Positions 1 through 7,529 are shown, counted from the first letter of the stretch. The stretch: 17,385 nt of DNA from an uncultured Collinsella sp. (GCA_900552185.1 URYT01000018.1:1-17385), one strand, 5' to 3'. Program-made: numbers and translations. The notes: a model not told the origin generated them from the letters alone.

Positions 1-515
1 AGGCGCCGGCGGCTCGCGAGGGCCTGGTCGCGGACTGGGTTACCGTACCCGGTCGTTTGCCGTTGGGCGGGGGACGTATGCTGGTCACAGAACCGATGGC
101 TGTTGAGCCGGGATGCGATATCGTGCGCCGCGCCCGTGAGCTTGCGGCTGCCGGGGAAGTGACAGCTTTGGTAGACGCGGCTGCCCTGGGTTTTGCCGAC
201 AGCGATAGTGAGCGGATCCTGTCGGGCTCGCGTGGCGAGATCCCTGCCGAGGCGCGATTGGCGCGCCTGTGGGTGGACGGTCCCGCGCCGGGAGACGTGA
301 TGTGCCCGTTAGGGATGAGTGGCCGAAGCAAGAAAGTATCCGATTTGCTAGGTGAGGCTCGCATTCCCGTTTCCGAGCGCGCCGGCGTGCCCATGGTGAG
401 GACGGCGCCGGGGGGTGCCGTGGTGTGGGTCGCCGGAGTTCGCGCGGACGAGCGTTTTAAGTGCACGGCCGCAACGCGCGTGGCATATCTGCTCCGCGTG
501 GTCGATGCGGAATAG
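1..515 (+). CDS. tilS: tRNA(Ile)-lysidine synthase TilS, C-terminal part (5' end outside window)
   Basis: TilS attaches lysine to the wobble cytidine of the AUA-reading tRNA(Ile), using ATP, in the cytoplasm. Only the last 171 or so residues are here; the frame is open from base 3 with no start needed, so the gene begins upstream. The PP-loop catalytic domain is therefore not visible. What can be seen is the C-terminal substrate-binding domain pattern: GDVMCPLGMSGRSKKVSDLL, then a proline-containing stretch, then VWVAGVRADERFK near the end. Identity is strengthened by context, because tilS-hpt-ftsH is a widely conserved gene order. The gene ends TAG at 513-515, followed by a 147-bp gap with its own promoter before hpt. 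The alternative, another protein with a TilS_C fold, is unlikely. Confidence 0.85.
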   Translation, partial: APAAREGLVADWVTVPGRLPLGGGRMLVTEPMAVEPGCDIVRRARELAAAGEVTALVDAAALGFADSDSERILSGSRGEIPAEARLARLWVDGPAPGDVMCPLGMSGRSKKVSDLLGEARIPVSERAGVPMVRTAPGGAVVWVAGVRADERFKCTAATRVAYLLRVVDAE

Positions 516-577
516 CGTCCCACGCCTGCTATTCTGTGCGACGTTGACGGTATTCCCGCGCTGATGGCGCACGGGCT

Positions 578-606
578 GGTAAATTTACCCCGTGCGCTGC
601 TAGAAT
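578..606 (+). promoter_or_regulatory. Extended -10 promoter of hpt with an overlapping 12-bp palindrome
   Basis: TGCTAGAAT at 598-606 is a TGn-extended -10 element. The expected -35 position is occupied by the perfect palindrome GGTAAATTTACC (578-589), which is not a good -35 match. An extended -10 promoter can work without a strong -35, and a palindrome there could be an operator. The start of hpt lies 57 bp downstream. No experiment supports this; it is read from sequence only. Confidence 0.45.
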
Positions 607-662
607 GTGTAGTTCGCGTCCATACGGCGGTGTGTGGGCGATAAGCACAAGAAAGGGTTGTC

Positions 663-1211
663 ATGGCTTCTCAACATCCGGATATCGAGAAGGTTCTGTT
701 TACGCAGGAGGATATCGACGGCATCGTTTCTCGCCTGGGCGAGGAGATCACTCGCGACTACGCGGGTAAGGATCTGGTGCTGATCGCGGTTCTGCGCGGT
801 GCCGTTGTCTTTATGGGCGACCTGATGCGCAAGATTGAGCTACCGACCAACATCGATTTCATGGCTGTTTCGAGCTATGGCGACGGTGTGAAGTCTTCGG
901 GCATCGTACGTATCATTAAGGATCTGGATATCGACATCCGTGGTCGCGACGTGCTGATCGTCGAGGACATTCTGGACTCGGGCCTGACCCTCAAGTACCT
1001 GATGAAGAACCTCGAGAGCCGCAAGCCCGCTTCGCTGGAGGTCGCTGCCTTCCTGTGGAAGGACGTTGAGGACCGCACCTCGGCCATCACGCCCAAGTAT
1101 GTTGGAACCCATTGCCCCGATGCCTTTGTGGTGGGCTACGGCCTCGACTATGCCGAGCGCTATCGTAACCTTCCGTATCTGGGCATTTTGAAACCGGAGG
1201 TTTATTCGTAA
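663..1211 (+). CDS. hpt: Hypoxanthine (guanine) phosphoribosyltransferase
   Basis: Salvages hypoxanthine and guanine by joining them to PRPP, giving IMP and GMP, in the cytosol. The 182-residue length is normal for bacterial HPRT. The PRPP-binding signature VLIVEDILDSGLTL spans residues 97-110, with the paired acidic residues E101 and D102. LIAVLRGAVVFMGDL (39-54) is the N-terminal PRPP loop region, and VGYGLDYAERYRNLPYLG near the C-terminus is the purine-binding end typical of the family. The start at ATG 663 follows AGAAAGGG. The stop (1209-1211) is one base from the ftsH start, and the ftsH ribosome binding site GGAGG (1196-1200) lies inside hpt, so the two are cotranscribed and probably translationally coupled. 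Place between tilS and ftsH is the classical one. Confidence 0.96.
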   Translation: MASQHPDIEKVLFTQEDIDGIVSRLGEEITRDYAGKDLVLIAVLRGAVVFMGDLMRKIELPTNIDFMAVSSYGDGVKSSGIVRIIKDLDIDIRGRDVLIVEDILDSGLTLKYLMKNLESRKPASLEVAAFLWKDVEDRTSAITPKYVGTHCPDAFVVGYGLDYAERYRNLPYLGILKPEVYS

Positions 1212-1212
1212 G

Positions 1213-3348
1213 ATGCCCGACGACCATAACGATAACAATTCCCAGACTCCCCGGGAGCCTAAGATCCCGGGGATGCCCGGAGGCAAGAAGCCCACGCGTA
1301 CGGGCTGGCTGTATTTTCTTTTGGCTTGTGCGCTTCTGGGCTATGCCTTCTTTAATATGGGTTCCGGCTTTGCCAGCTCCAGCAATACCGTTAAGCTCGC
1401 GACGAGCGAGATGGTCAGCGCCATCAAGCAGGATTGCGTCGAAGATCTGACCTATACGGTTCAAGACGGAAGCGTGACGGGTCATTACTGGAAGACAAAA
1501 AAGGACAAGGGCGATACGAGCGAGCTCAAGAGCTTCTCTTCGACCTATGTCGGCTCCGATTCGCTTGCCGAGCTCATGGCGGAGCACCCCGATACCAAGT
1601 ACATCGTCAACACCAACGATCCCGATTTTTGGGGCGACTTGGCGATGAGTGTGCTTCCGACGATCGCCCTTATCGCCATCATGTTCTACTTTATGCGCCA
1701 GATGATGGGCGCCAACAACAGGAACATGCAGTTTGGCAAGACCAACGCCAAGACCAACGAGGCCACACGCCCCAAGGTCAAGTTTGAAGACGTTGCCGGA
1801 GTGGACGAGGCAGTCGAGGAGCTCGAGGAGATCCGTGACTTTTTGAGCGATCCGGATCGCTATCCCAAGCTGGGCGCCAAGATCCCGCGTGGCGTGTTGC
1901 TGGTTGGCCCTCCGGGCACCGGTAAAACGCTGCTGGCCAAGGCCGTTGCCGGCGAGGCGGGCGTGCCGTTCTTTAGCATCTCGGGTTCCGACTTTGTCGA
2001 GATGTTCGTAGGTGTCGGCGCCAGCCGTGTGCGTGACCTCTTTAAGGAGGCCAAGTCCCAGGCCCCGTCGATCATCTTCATCGATGAGATCGATGCCGTG
2101 GGACGTCAGCGCGGAGCTGGCTTGGGCGGCGGTCACGACGAGCGCGAGCAGACGCTCAACCAGCTGCTGGTCGAGATGGACGGCTTTGAGGAAAGCGAGT
2201 CGGTCATCCTGATCGCCGCCACCAACCGCCCCGACATTCTGGATCCGGCGCTGCTGCGTCCCGGTCGTTTTGACCGTCAGGTTACGGTCGACCGTCCGGA
2301 TGTGAAGGGCCGCGAGCAGATCTTGCGCGTGCATGCCGAGAACAAGCCGATGGACGAGGACGTTAAGTTTGAGAAGCTCGCCCAGATGACCGTTGGCTTC
2401 ACTGGTGCCGATCTGGCAAATCTGCTCAACGAGTCTGCGCTGTTGGCTGCCCGCCGCCATCGTTCCGTGATCTCGATGGACGAGGTCGAGGAATCGATGG
2501 AGCGCGTGATTGCCGGACCGCAGCGCAAGGGTCGCGTGATGACCGAGGCCGAGCGCACCACGATTGCCTACCACGAGAGCGGTCACGCCCTGGTGGGTCA
2601 CATCCTGGAGCACTCCGATCCGGTCCACAAGATCTCGATCGTCAGCCGCGGCCAGGCGCTGGGCTACACGTTGCAGCTTCCGCAGGAGGACCACTTCCTC
2701 AAGACCAAGAACGAGATGCTCGACGAGCTCGCCGTGTTCTTGGGCGGTCGCGTTGCCGAGGAGCTCATGTGCGATGACATCACGTCGGGCGCGAGCAACG
2801 ATCTGGAGCGCGCAACCAAGATGGCGCGCGAGATGGTCACGCGCCTGGGCATGAGCGAGGAGCTGGGCACGCAAGTGTTTGGCGAGGCGCAACATCAGGT
2901 GTTCCTTGGTCGCGATTACGCCGATCACCAGGATTACTCCGAGGAGACGGCGCGCCGCATCGATATCGAGGTCCAGCGCATTATGCGTGAGGCCCATCGT
3001 CGTGCGGTCGAGATTCTGGACGCCCGTCGCGATCAGCTCGATCTGATGGCGAAGGTGCTGCTTGAGCGCGAGACCGTCGAGGGCGACGCCGTGAACGCCC
3101 TGCTCGACAACGAGTGGAATGCCTACCTTGAGCGCGAGGGCGATATCCTGGCGGCCAAGGAGGAGCGCAATGCCAAGGCGGCCGGCATGCCGACCAAGAA
3201 GCGCGTGCCTCGAATGAGCGAGGAGGAGCTGGCGGCTGATGCCGCGGCCTTTGCGCAGGCGGCCATGCAGGAGGATGCCGAAGCCGCATCCGATGATGCT
3301 GACGATGACCATGCCGTCGTCGATGCCGACACCGACGCCGACAAATAG
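1213..3348 (+). CDS. ftsH: ATP-dependent zinc metalloprotease FtsH
   Basis: Membrane-bound AAA+ protease that extracts and degrades misfolded membrane proteins and selected soluble regulators. Domains in order: a hydrophilic N-terminus; TM1 about residues 31-50; an extracytoplasmic segment of about 90 residues; TM2 about 142-163; AAA module with Walker A GPPGTGKT (232-239), Walker B IIFIDEID (287-294) and the second region of homology RPGRFDRQ (349-356); then the M41 peptidase with HESGH (454-458), and D530 in GASNDLERAT as probable third zinc ligand. All key residues are present, so it should be active. At 711 residues it is longer than many FtsH proteins because of a C-terminal Ala/Glu/Asp-rich tail of about 70 residues ending in DADTDADK. 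It is one base from hpt and followed by a terminator. Confidence 0.98.
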   Translation: MPDDHNDNNSQTPREPKIPGMPGGKKPTRTGWLYFLLACALLGYAFFNMGSGFASSSNTVKLATSEMVSAIKQDCVEDLTYTVQDGSVTGHYWKTKKDKGDTSELKSFSSTYVGSDSLAELMAEHPDTKYIVNTNDPDFWGDLAMSVLPTIALIAIMFYFMRQMMGANNRNMQFGKTNAKTNEATRPKVKFEDVAGVDEAVEELEEIRDFLSDPDRYPKLGAKIPRGVLLVGPPGTGKTLLAKAVAGEAGVPFFSISGSDFVEMFVGVGASRVRDLFKEAKSQAPSIIFIDEIDAVGRQRGAGLGGGHDEREQTLNQLLVEMDGFEESESVILIAATNRPDILDPALLRPGRFDRQVTVDRPDVKGREQILRVHAENKPMDEDVKFEKLAQMTVGFTGADLANLLNESALLAARRHRSVISMDEVEESMERVIAGPQRKGRVMTEAERTTIAYHESGHALVGHILEHSDPVHKISIVSRGQALGYTLQLPQEDHFLKTKNEMLDELAVFLGGRVAEELMCDDITSGASNDLERATKMAREMVTRLGMSEELGTQVFGEAQHQVFLGRDYADHQDYSEETARRIDIEVQRIMREAHRRAVEILDARRDQLDLMAKVLLERETVEGDAVNALLDNEWNAYLEREGDILAAKEERNAKAAGMPTKKRVPRMSEEELAADAAAFAQAAMQEDAEAASDDADDDHAVVDADTDADK

Positions 3349-3360
3349 TCTTTGTGGCGA

Positions 3361-3396
3361 AAGCCTCCGCGGGGAAACCTGCGGAGGCTTTTTCTT
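3361..3396 (+). terminator. Rho-independent terminator of the hpt-ftsH transcript
   Basis: A 10-bp perfect stem AAGCCTCCGC / GCGGAGGCTT (3361-3370 with 3381-3390) encloses a 10-nt loop and runs into TTTCTTTT. It starts 12 bp after the ftsH stop. Confidence 0.92.
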
Positions 3397-3417
3397 TTGA
3401 GCGATATGGGGCCGTCT

Positions 3418-3477
3418 GTTGATTGGGGACAGACTTAAATGAGCGTTTTCACGCATTTAAGTCTGTCCCCAATCAAC
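3418..3477. repeat. 60-bp palindromic element, two 24-bp perfect arms around a 12-bp centre
   Basis: The left arm (3418-3441, beginning GTTGATTGGGGACAGAC) and the right arm (3454-3477, ending GTCTGTCCCCAATCAAC) are exact reverse complements. It lies between the ftsH terminator and the aminotransferase promoter. There is no U-tract on either side, so it is not an ordinary terminator. The CTGTCCC core also occurs in the two repeats at 13511 and 15589, hinting at a family of dispersed intergenic elements in this genome. Confidence 0.85.
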
Positions 3478-3507
3478 ATTGCTGCGGCACTTTGCTCGGC
3501 TAAAGCG

Positions 3508-3513
3508 TACAAT
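3508..3513 (+). promoter_or_regulatory. Probable -10 box of the aminotransferase gene
   Basis: TACAAT sits 24 bp before the chosen start codon at 3538. No good -35 is visible at 16-18 bp. The same hexamer occurs before the PHP gene (4845) and before the methyltransferase gene on the other strand (7276-7281), which supports it as a recurring -10 form here. Confidence 0.4.
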
Positions 3514-3537
3514 AGCGCCTATGCGAAAGGGGAACAG

Positions 3538-4728
3538 ATGATCAACGAAACTATGTATGCTCGCGGTGCGGAAAGCTCCATCATCCGTGAGATTTTTAGC
3601 TATGGCCTTGAGCGCAAGGCGCAGATCGGTGCGGAAAACGTATTCGATTTTTCGCTGGGCAATCCGAGCGTTCCGGCGCCCGCTGCTGTGGCTGAGTCGA
3701 TTAAGAAGGCCCTGGAGCTGCCGAGCGACCAGCTGCACGGCTACACGCCCGCACCGGGCCTGCCGCAATGTCGTGCCGCTGTGGCCGAATCGCTCAACCG
3801 CCGCTTTGGCACGAGCTATGAGGGTAAGGACGTATTTATGACGGTGGGTGCCGCGGCTTCGCTCACCTGCACGCTCAACGCCGTTACGAACCCGGGCGAC
3901 GAGGTTATTGTTATCGCCCCGTACTTTCCGGAGTATCGCGTTTGGATTGAGAAGGCCGGCTGTACGTGTGTTGAGGCGCTCGCCGATGAAGATACGTTCC
4001 AGCTGAGCGTGGACAACGTGCTCAAGGCGATCAGCGATAAGACGGCGGCCGTCATCATTGACTCTCCCAACAATCCGACCGGTGCCGTATATACATGCGA
4101 CACGCTGACGCGACTGGCCAATGTTCTGCGCGAGGTCAACGCTCAGCGCGATCCCGAGAATCCGATTATGCTCATCTCGGATGAGCCGTACCGCGAGATT
4201 GTGTACGGTGCCGAGGTGCCTTGGGTGCCCTCGATCTACGAGCACACCATCGTGTGCTACTCGTATTCCAAGTCGCTGTCGCTGCCGGGCGAGCGCGTGG
4301 GGTGGATCTTGGTTCCCAACACCAATCCGCAGGCTGCCCGTCTGATGCCCGCCGTTGCCGGTGCTGCCCGTACGCTGGGCTTCGTGTGCGCGCCGGCGCT
4401 CTTTCAGCGCGTAATTATCGACTGCATCGATGAGCCGAGTGATGTTGAGGCCTATGCACGCAACCGCACCGCGCTTACCGACGCACTAGCGGAGTATGGC
4501 TACACCTATGTTGAGCCGGATGGCGCGTTCTACCTATGGGTGAAAGCGTTGGAGCCCGATGCGAACGCCTTCTGCGATCGCGCGAAGAAGTACGAACTGC
4601 TCGCAGTGCCCTCGGACAGCTTTGGTATGCCGGGCTGGTTCCGCTTGGGCTACTGCGTGAGCTACGAGACTATCGTCAACTCACTGCCCGCCTGGAAGCA
4701 GCTGGCCGACGAGTATCGTCAAAAGTAA
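3538..4728 (+). CDS. Pyridoxal-phosphate-dependent aminotransferase, class I/II
   Basis: Fold-type I aminotransferase, about 396 residues, the usual length. It transfers an amino group between an amino acid and a 2-oxo acid; the substrate cannot be read from sequence. Landmarks counted from the chosen start: PNNPTG at 177-182 with N179 contacting the cofactor, ISDEPYRE with D215 pairing to the pyridine nitrogen, SYSKSLSLPGERVG with K245 as the Schiff-base lysine, and FRLGY with R369 as the substrate-carboxylate arginine. The start at 3538 is preferred because AAAGGGGA lies just ahead; the in-frame ATG at 3439 falls inside the palindromic element and would add a 33-residue tail unlike this family. 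Monocistronic by appearance, with its own -10 box. Alternatives are aspartate, alanine or aromatic aminotransferase or a C-S lyase of the same fold. Confidence 0.92.
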   Translation: MINETMYARGAESSIIREIFSYGLERKAQIGAENVFDFSLGNPSVPAPAAVAESIKKALELPSDQLHGYTPAPGLPQCRAAVAESLNRRFGTSYEGKDVFMTVGAAASLTCTLNAVTNPGDEVIVIAPYFPEYRVWIEKAGCTCVEALADEDTFQLSVDNVLKAISDKTAAVIIDSPNNPTGAVYTCDTLTRLANVLREVNAQRDPENPIMLISDEPYREIVYGAEVPWVPSIYEHTIVCYSYSKSLSLPGERVGWILVPNTNPQAARLMPAVAGAARTLGFVCAPALFQRVIIDCIDEPSDVEAYARNRTALTDALAEYGYTYVEPDGAFYLWVKALEPDANAFCDRAKKYELLAVPSDSFGMPGWFRLGYCVSYETIVNSLPAWKQLADEYRQK

Positions 4729-4744
4729 AGCGCTCTGCCTACAA

Positions 4745-4760
4745 TGTTTTACGTGAAACG
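4745..4760. promoter_or_regulatory. Candidate parS-like site (ParB/Spo0J binding)
   Basis: The 16-mer TGTTTTACGTGAAACG matches the well-known chromosomal parS consensus TGTTTCACGTGAAACA at 14 of 16 positions, including the central ACGTGAAAC. It lies in non-coding DNA, 17 bp after the aminotransferase stop. ParB-family proteins load at such sites to organise and segregate the origin region. One mismatch is at the sixth position, which is normally C, so binding strength is uncertain. Confidence 0.5.
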
Positions 4761-4787
4761 GGGTTTGGTTTTAAGCTGGACCCCGTT
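4757..4787. other. Hairpin in the aminotransferase-PHP gap
   Basis: AACGGGGT (4757-4764) pairs perfectly with ACCCCGTT (4780-4787) across a 15-nt loop. There is no following U-tract, so it is at best a weak or factor-dependent terminator. Its left arm overlaps the end of the parS-like site. Confidence 0.35.
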
Positions 4788-4820
4788 GTCATGGACGTTG
4801 TGTCGTTGGGATGGAGCGGT

Positions 4821-4850
4821 TTTACGACCATCGAATGCTATGCGTACAAT
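4821..4850 (+). promoter_or_regulatory. Probable promoter of the PHP phosphatase gene
   Basis: TTTACG (4821-4826), an 18-bp spacer and TACAAT (4845-4850) make a moderate sigma-70-type promoter 37 bp before the start codon. Confidence 0.45.
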
Positions 4851-4887
4851 GAATATACGCGACGGCCATATCGGATAAGGAGACCCG

Positions 4888-5709
4888 ATGCCCTACCTGC
4901 TTTCTTGTGATATCCATACTCATACGATGTTCTCTGCGCATGCGTATTCAACCATCGAGGAGAACGTATATTGGGCGGCAGAGCGCGGCCTTCAGGTGCT
5001 CGGTTCCGCCGATCATTTAAGCTCTATGGTTACGGCTTGCCCCAATGACCTGCGCAGTTACCAATTCTTTATCAACCAGGATATCTGGCCGCGCATTTGG
5101 AGCGGCGTGCTGGTGCTGCGTGGTGCCGAGGCCGATATCGTTTCGCTGGACGGAAGCCTGTTTGGCGAGGACACTCCAGTCACGCTCGATATTGCCGGCG
5201 ATTCGTACAGCCGTCAGCATTCGCTGTTCGATTTGGTTACGCGAAATTTGGATTATTTGGTTGCGAGCGTGCATAATCCGCAGATTGCTGAAGGCGCGAC
5301 GCTGGCCCAGACGACCGAGATGTATATCAATGCCCTGGAGCACCCCAAGGTGTTCATGCTGGGTCACACGGGGCGTTCGGGCGTGCCGTTCGATATCGAC
5401 GAGGTGCTGTTGGCAGCTAAGGCCAAGCACAAGATTATCGAGATCAACAACCATAGTCTTGAACACGGTGTCGACACTGAGCATTGGGCCGTATGCCGCA
5501 AGATCGCCGAGCGCTGCGCCGAGCTGGGCGTGGGCATTGGCGTGTCAACCGATGCCCACATTGACATGGCCATTGGCAAGCTCGATCACGCGCGCAAGAT
5601 GCTCGACGAGATTCACTTCCCGCTGGATTTGATCGTGACGCGCGACCGCGAGACGCTGCTGCGCGAGATGGCGGCAGCCGGCGTGTGCGATCTGCGCAAT
5701 GGGATGTAG
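4888..5709 (+). CDS. PHP-domain phosphatase, YcdX family
   Basis: Metal-dependent phosphoesterase of the PHP superfamily. The layout follows E. coli YcdX closely, including the FSAHAYST and FFINQDIWPRIWSGVLVLRG stretches. All nine expected ligands of the trinuclear metal site can be placed: H10 and H12 (HTH motif), H18, H43 (SADHLS), E81 (GAEADI), H129 (ASVHN), H160 (GHTGR), D222 and H224 (STDAH). The 273-residue length fits the family (about 245-270). The start ATG follows AAGGAG with good spacing. The physiological substrate of YcdX-type proteins is not settled, so none is given here. It has its own promoter and is closed by a strong terminator, so it appears to be a single-gene unit. Histidinol-phosphatase of the PHP type is a less likely alternative. 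Confidence 0.9.
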   Translation: MPYLLSCDIHTHTMFSAHAYSTIEENVYWAAERGLQVLGSADHLSSMVTACPNDLRSYQFFINQDIWPRIWSGVLVLRGAEADIVSLDGSLFGEDTPVTLDIAGDSYSRQHSLFDLVTRNLDYLVASVHNPQIAEGATLAQTTEMYINALEHPKVFMLGHTGRSGVPFDIDEVLLAAKAKHKIIEINNHSLEHGVDTEHWAVCRKIAERCAELGVGIGVSTDAHIDMAIGKLDHARKMLDEIHFPLDLIVTRDRETLLREMAAAGVCDLRNGM

Positions 5710-5728
5710 CGGAGTTTATAAACCAAGC

Positions 5729-5765
5729 GAAGGGGGCGGCCCAGACGGGTCGCCCCCTTTCTTGT
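5729..5765 (+). terminator. Rho-independent terminator after the PHP gene
   Basis: AAGGGGGCG (5730-5738) pairs with CGCCCCCTT (5751-5759), and the inner GCCC pairs with GGGT (one G-U) round a 4-nt loop. The stem runs into TTTCTTGT. On the other strand only a broken T-run follows, so it may also stop the convergent methyltransferase transcript less efficiently. Confidence 0.88.
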
Positions 5766-5787
5766 CCCAAAAATCTACTGAGGTTGG

Positions 5788-7236
5788 TTAGCGGCGTTCG
5801 AGGACCGCTACGGTTTCGGTGTGGTCGGTGTGAGGAAACATGTCGACGGGCGTGATCTTGAGCAGGCGATAGCCTCCGTCGAGAAGCTGATGCAGGTCGC
5901 GCTCTTGAGTCACGGGGTTGCAGCTGATATAGGTGATGCGGCGCGGCTTAAGCGCGCAGGCAGCTTCGAGGAACTCGGGGGTAGAGCCGGCGCGCGGCGG
6001 ATCGATGGAAAGGACATCGACCCGCTCGTTGTTGTCGGCGGCATCTAGGATGTAGTTGGTGGCATCGTCAGCCATAAACCAAGCGCTGCGGGTGAGGCCG
6101 TTGAGCTCGGCATTACGACGTGCGTCGGCAATGCCGGCGTGGTTGCGCTCCACGCCAAGCAGCATAATGCCGACGCCCTTGTCCTGGGCGGCTTTGGCTG
6201 CGCACAGGCCGATAGTTCCGCTACCGCAATAGGCATCCATGAGTACGTCGCCCTGCTGCAGGTCCATGCCGTCAATCGCGAGCTGATAGAGCAGCTCGGT
6301 CTGCTGCGGGTTGGTCTGGTAGAACGCGGTGGGGGAGATATCGAACTCGCAGCCGAGCAGCTGGTCGCGCATGCACTCGGCGCCATATACAATGCGGGTT
6401 TCCTCGCCGAGGATGGCGTTGCCGGGACGTCCGTTGATGTTTTGGGCGACGGTGACGATGTGCGGATTGAGCGCGGCGACAGCCTCAAAGAACTCCTGCG
6501 CATGCGGCAAGTCGCGCTGAGCGGTCACGAGCGTGACCATGACCTGGTCGGTACGCCAACCGCAGCGGACGACGGCATAGCGAAGCAAACCAAGATGCTT
6601 GTCCTCATTAAAGGCGGGAATATGCAGCCGCTCAGCTTCGCGTGCGATGCCGTTGAGAATCTGACGGGCGCCCGGTGCCTCGACGGGGCATTCGGGTACG
6701 GCAACGATCTTGTGTGTGCCGCGCTCAAAGAAACCGCAACGGACGGCGCCCTCCTTACCGGGAGCAAAGGGAGTGGCAGCCTTATGACGAAAGCCACGCG
6801 GCGCAGGATATTTGCCCGGGTCGCCCAGGGTGACTCCCATACCGCGAATGGGGTCGACGCTAATACCCTCGCGCTCGCAAAGAGCAGCAAAAAGCTCCTC
6901 CATGGCGGCCTGCTTGGCGGCGAGCTGCTTCTTATAAGGACGATTGAGCGCCGTACACCCACCGCAAGCTTTCATGATGGAACAGGGGGACTTGGGGTCC
7001 ACAGCCTTACGCGCAGACGGAACCGGATTCTTATACGGGCGCTTGGAGCGAGTCTGAGATGCCTTATCGTCGTTCCGACGAGAGCCGGGACGCTTGGCCT
7101 TAGCCTTGCCCTTGGCCGACTTACCCTTCGCGTCCTGAGACGACTTGGATTTCTTAGAAGATTTTTTCTCCTCTGACCCCTCAGCCGCCTCGATCAAAGC
7201 ACGACGAGCCTTACGCTCCGCACGAGATTCTGCCAT
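5788..7236 (-). CDS. rlmD: RlmD/RumA-type 23S rRNA (uracil-C5)-methyltransferase with basic N-terminal tail
   Basis: SAM-dependent enzyme methylating C5 of a uridine in RNA; by homology 23S rRNA, although the exact position cannot be read from sequence. The [4Fe-4S] ligands are in place: C85-x5-C91-x2-C94 and C183. Then follow the SAM loop DAYCGSGTIGL (334-344), the catalytic nucleophile C439 in YISCNP and the probable general base E474 in HTETV. Most family members carry a TRAM RNA-binding domain before the Fe-S cysteines; here the first 80 or so residues are a Lys/Arg/Ser/Ala-rich, probably disordered tail with runs such as KKSSKKSKSS. The start is the first ATG before the tail, with only GGGG as a weak ribosome binding site, so a later start is possible but no better one is seen. 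It converges on the PHP gene and is not in an operon. Confidence 0.9.
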   Translation of the reverse strand: MAESRAERKARRALIEAAEGSEEKKSSKKSKSSQDAKGKSAKGKAKAKRPGSRRNDDKASQTRSKRPYKNPVPSARKAVDPKSPCSIMKACGGCTALNRPYKKQLAAKQAAMEELFAALCEREGISVDPIRGMGVTLGDPGKYPAPRGFRHKAATPFAPGKEGAVRCGFFERGTHKIVAVPECPVEAPGARQILNGIAREAERLHIPAFNEDKHLGLLRYAVVRCGWRTDQVMVTLVTAQRDLPHAQEFFEAVAALNPHIVTVAQNINGRPGNAILGEETRIVYGAECMRDQLLGCEFDISPTAFYQTNPQQTELLYQLAIDGMDLQQGDVLMDAYCGSGTIGLCAAKAAQDKGVGIMLLGVERNHAGIADARRNAELNGLTRSAWFMADDATNYILDAADNNERVDVLSIDPPRAGSTPEFLEAACALKPRRITYISCNPVTQERDLHQLLDGGYRLLKITPVDMFPHTDHTETVAVLERR

Positions 7237-7275
7237 GAATTAACCCCACTAATTTACAAATTGAAATCTGAAAGC

Positions 7276-7281
7276 ATTGTA
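7276..7281 (-). promoter_or_regulatory. Probable -10 box of the methyltransferase gene
   Basis: On the - strand this reads TACAAT, 39 bp before the start codon. No convincing -35 is seen. Confidence 0.35.
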
Positions 7282-7343
7282 CCGTGCCAAGCTAGCGGAC
7301 GATATACAAGCGCCTATTTCATGTCAGTGATAAGTCCAACGAT

Positions 7344-7494
7344 GTTTGCCCGGCGTGGGCGGGGAGCGGCGCGTAATTAAGTTTATCGCGAGTTCCGCAC
7401 GCAAAGGAAAGCACTTAATGTGCTTTCCGTCTTGCGCAGGACTGTAGAGCAGGAAACTTAATTACGCGCCGCTCCCCGCCCACGCCGGGCAAAC
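7344..7494. repeat. 151-bp element with perfect 41-bp terminal inverted repeats
   Basis: The arms at 7344-7384 and 7454-7494 are exact reverse complements; the outer ends read GTTTGCCCGGCGTGGG and its complement. The 69-bp centre folds again: GGAAAGCAC (7406-7414) pairs with GTGCTTTCC (7420-7428), and CGCAA with TTGCG just outside. There is no open frame, no U-tract and no obvious target duplication (flanks CAACGAT and CCTCCCT). The form suits a MITE-like non-autonomous element or a very stable structured RNA. It lies in the divergent gap between the methyltransferase and the ABC importer. Confidence 0.88.
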
Positions 7495-7500
7495 CCTCCC

Positions 7501-7529
7501 TTGTACTCCATCTCACTAAAGTGTATGAT
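7501..7529 (+). promoter_or_regulatory. Promoter of the amino acid importer operon
   Basis: TTGTAC (7501-7506), a 17-bp spacer and TATGAT (7524-7529). Transcription would begin near 7536, about 50 bp before the start codon. Confidence 0.6.

Noticed and set aside
1087..3456. 789-codon open frame antisense to ftsH
   Set aside because: It lies wholly opposite a clear FtsH gene, has a low-complexity His/Arg/Leu/Gly-rich translation and no ribosome binding site; it is a GC-driven shadow.
3439..3537. Upstream ATG extending the aminotransferase by 33 residues
   Set aside because: The start lies inside the palindromic element and lacks a ribosome binding site, whereas ATG 3538 has AAAGGGGA before it.
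4536..4910. 124-codon + strand frame spanning the aminotransferase end and the PHP start
   Set aside because: It overlaps two well-supported genes in another frame and has no ribosome binding site or recognisable family.
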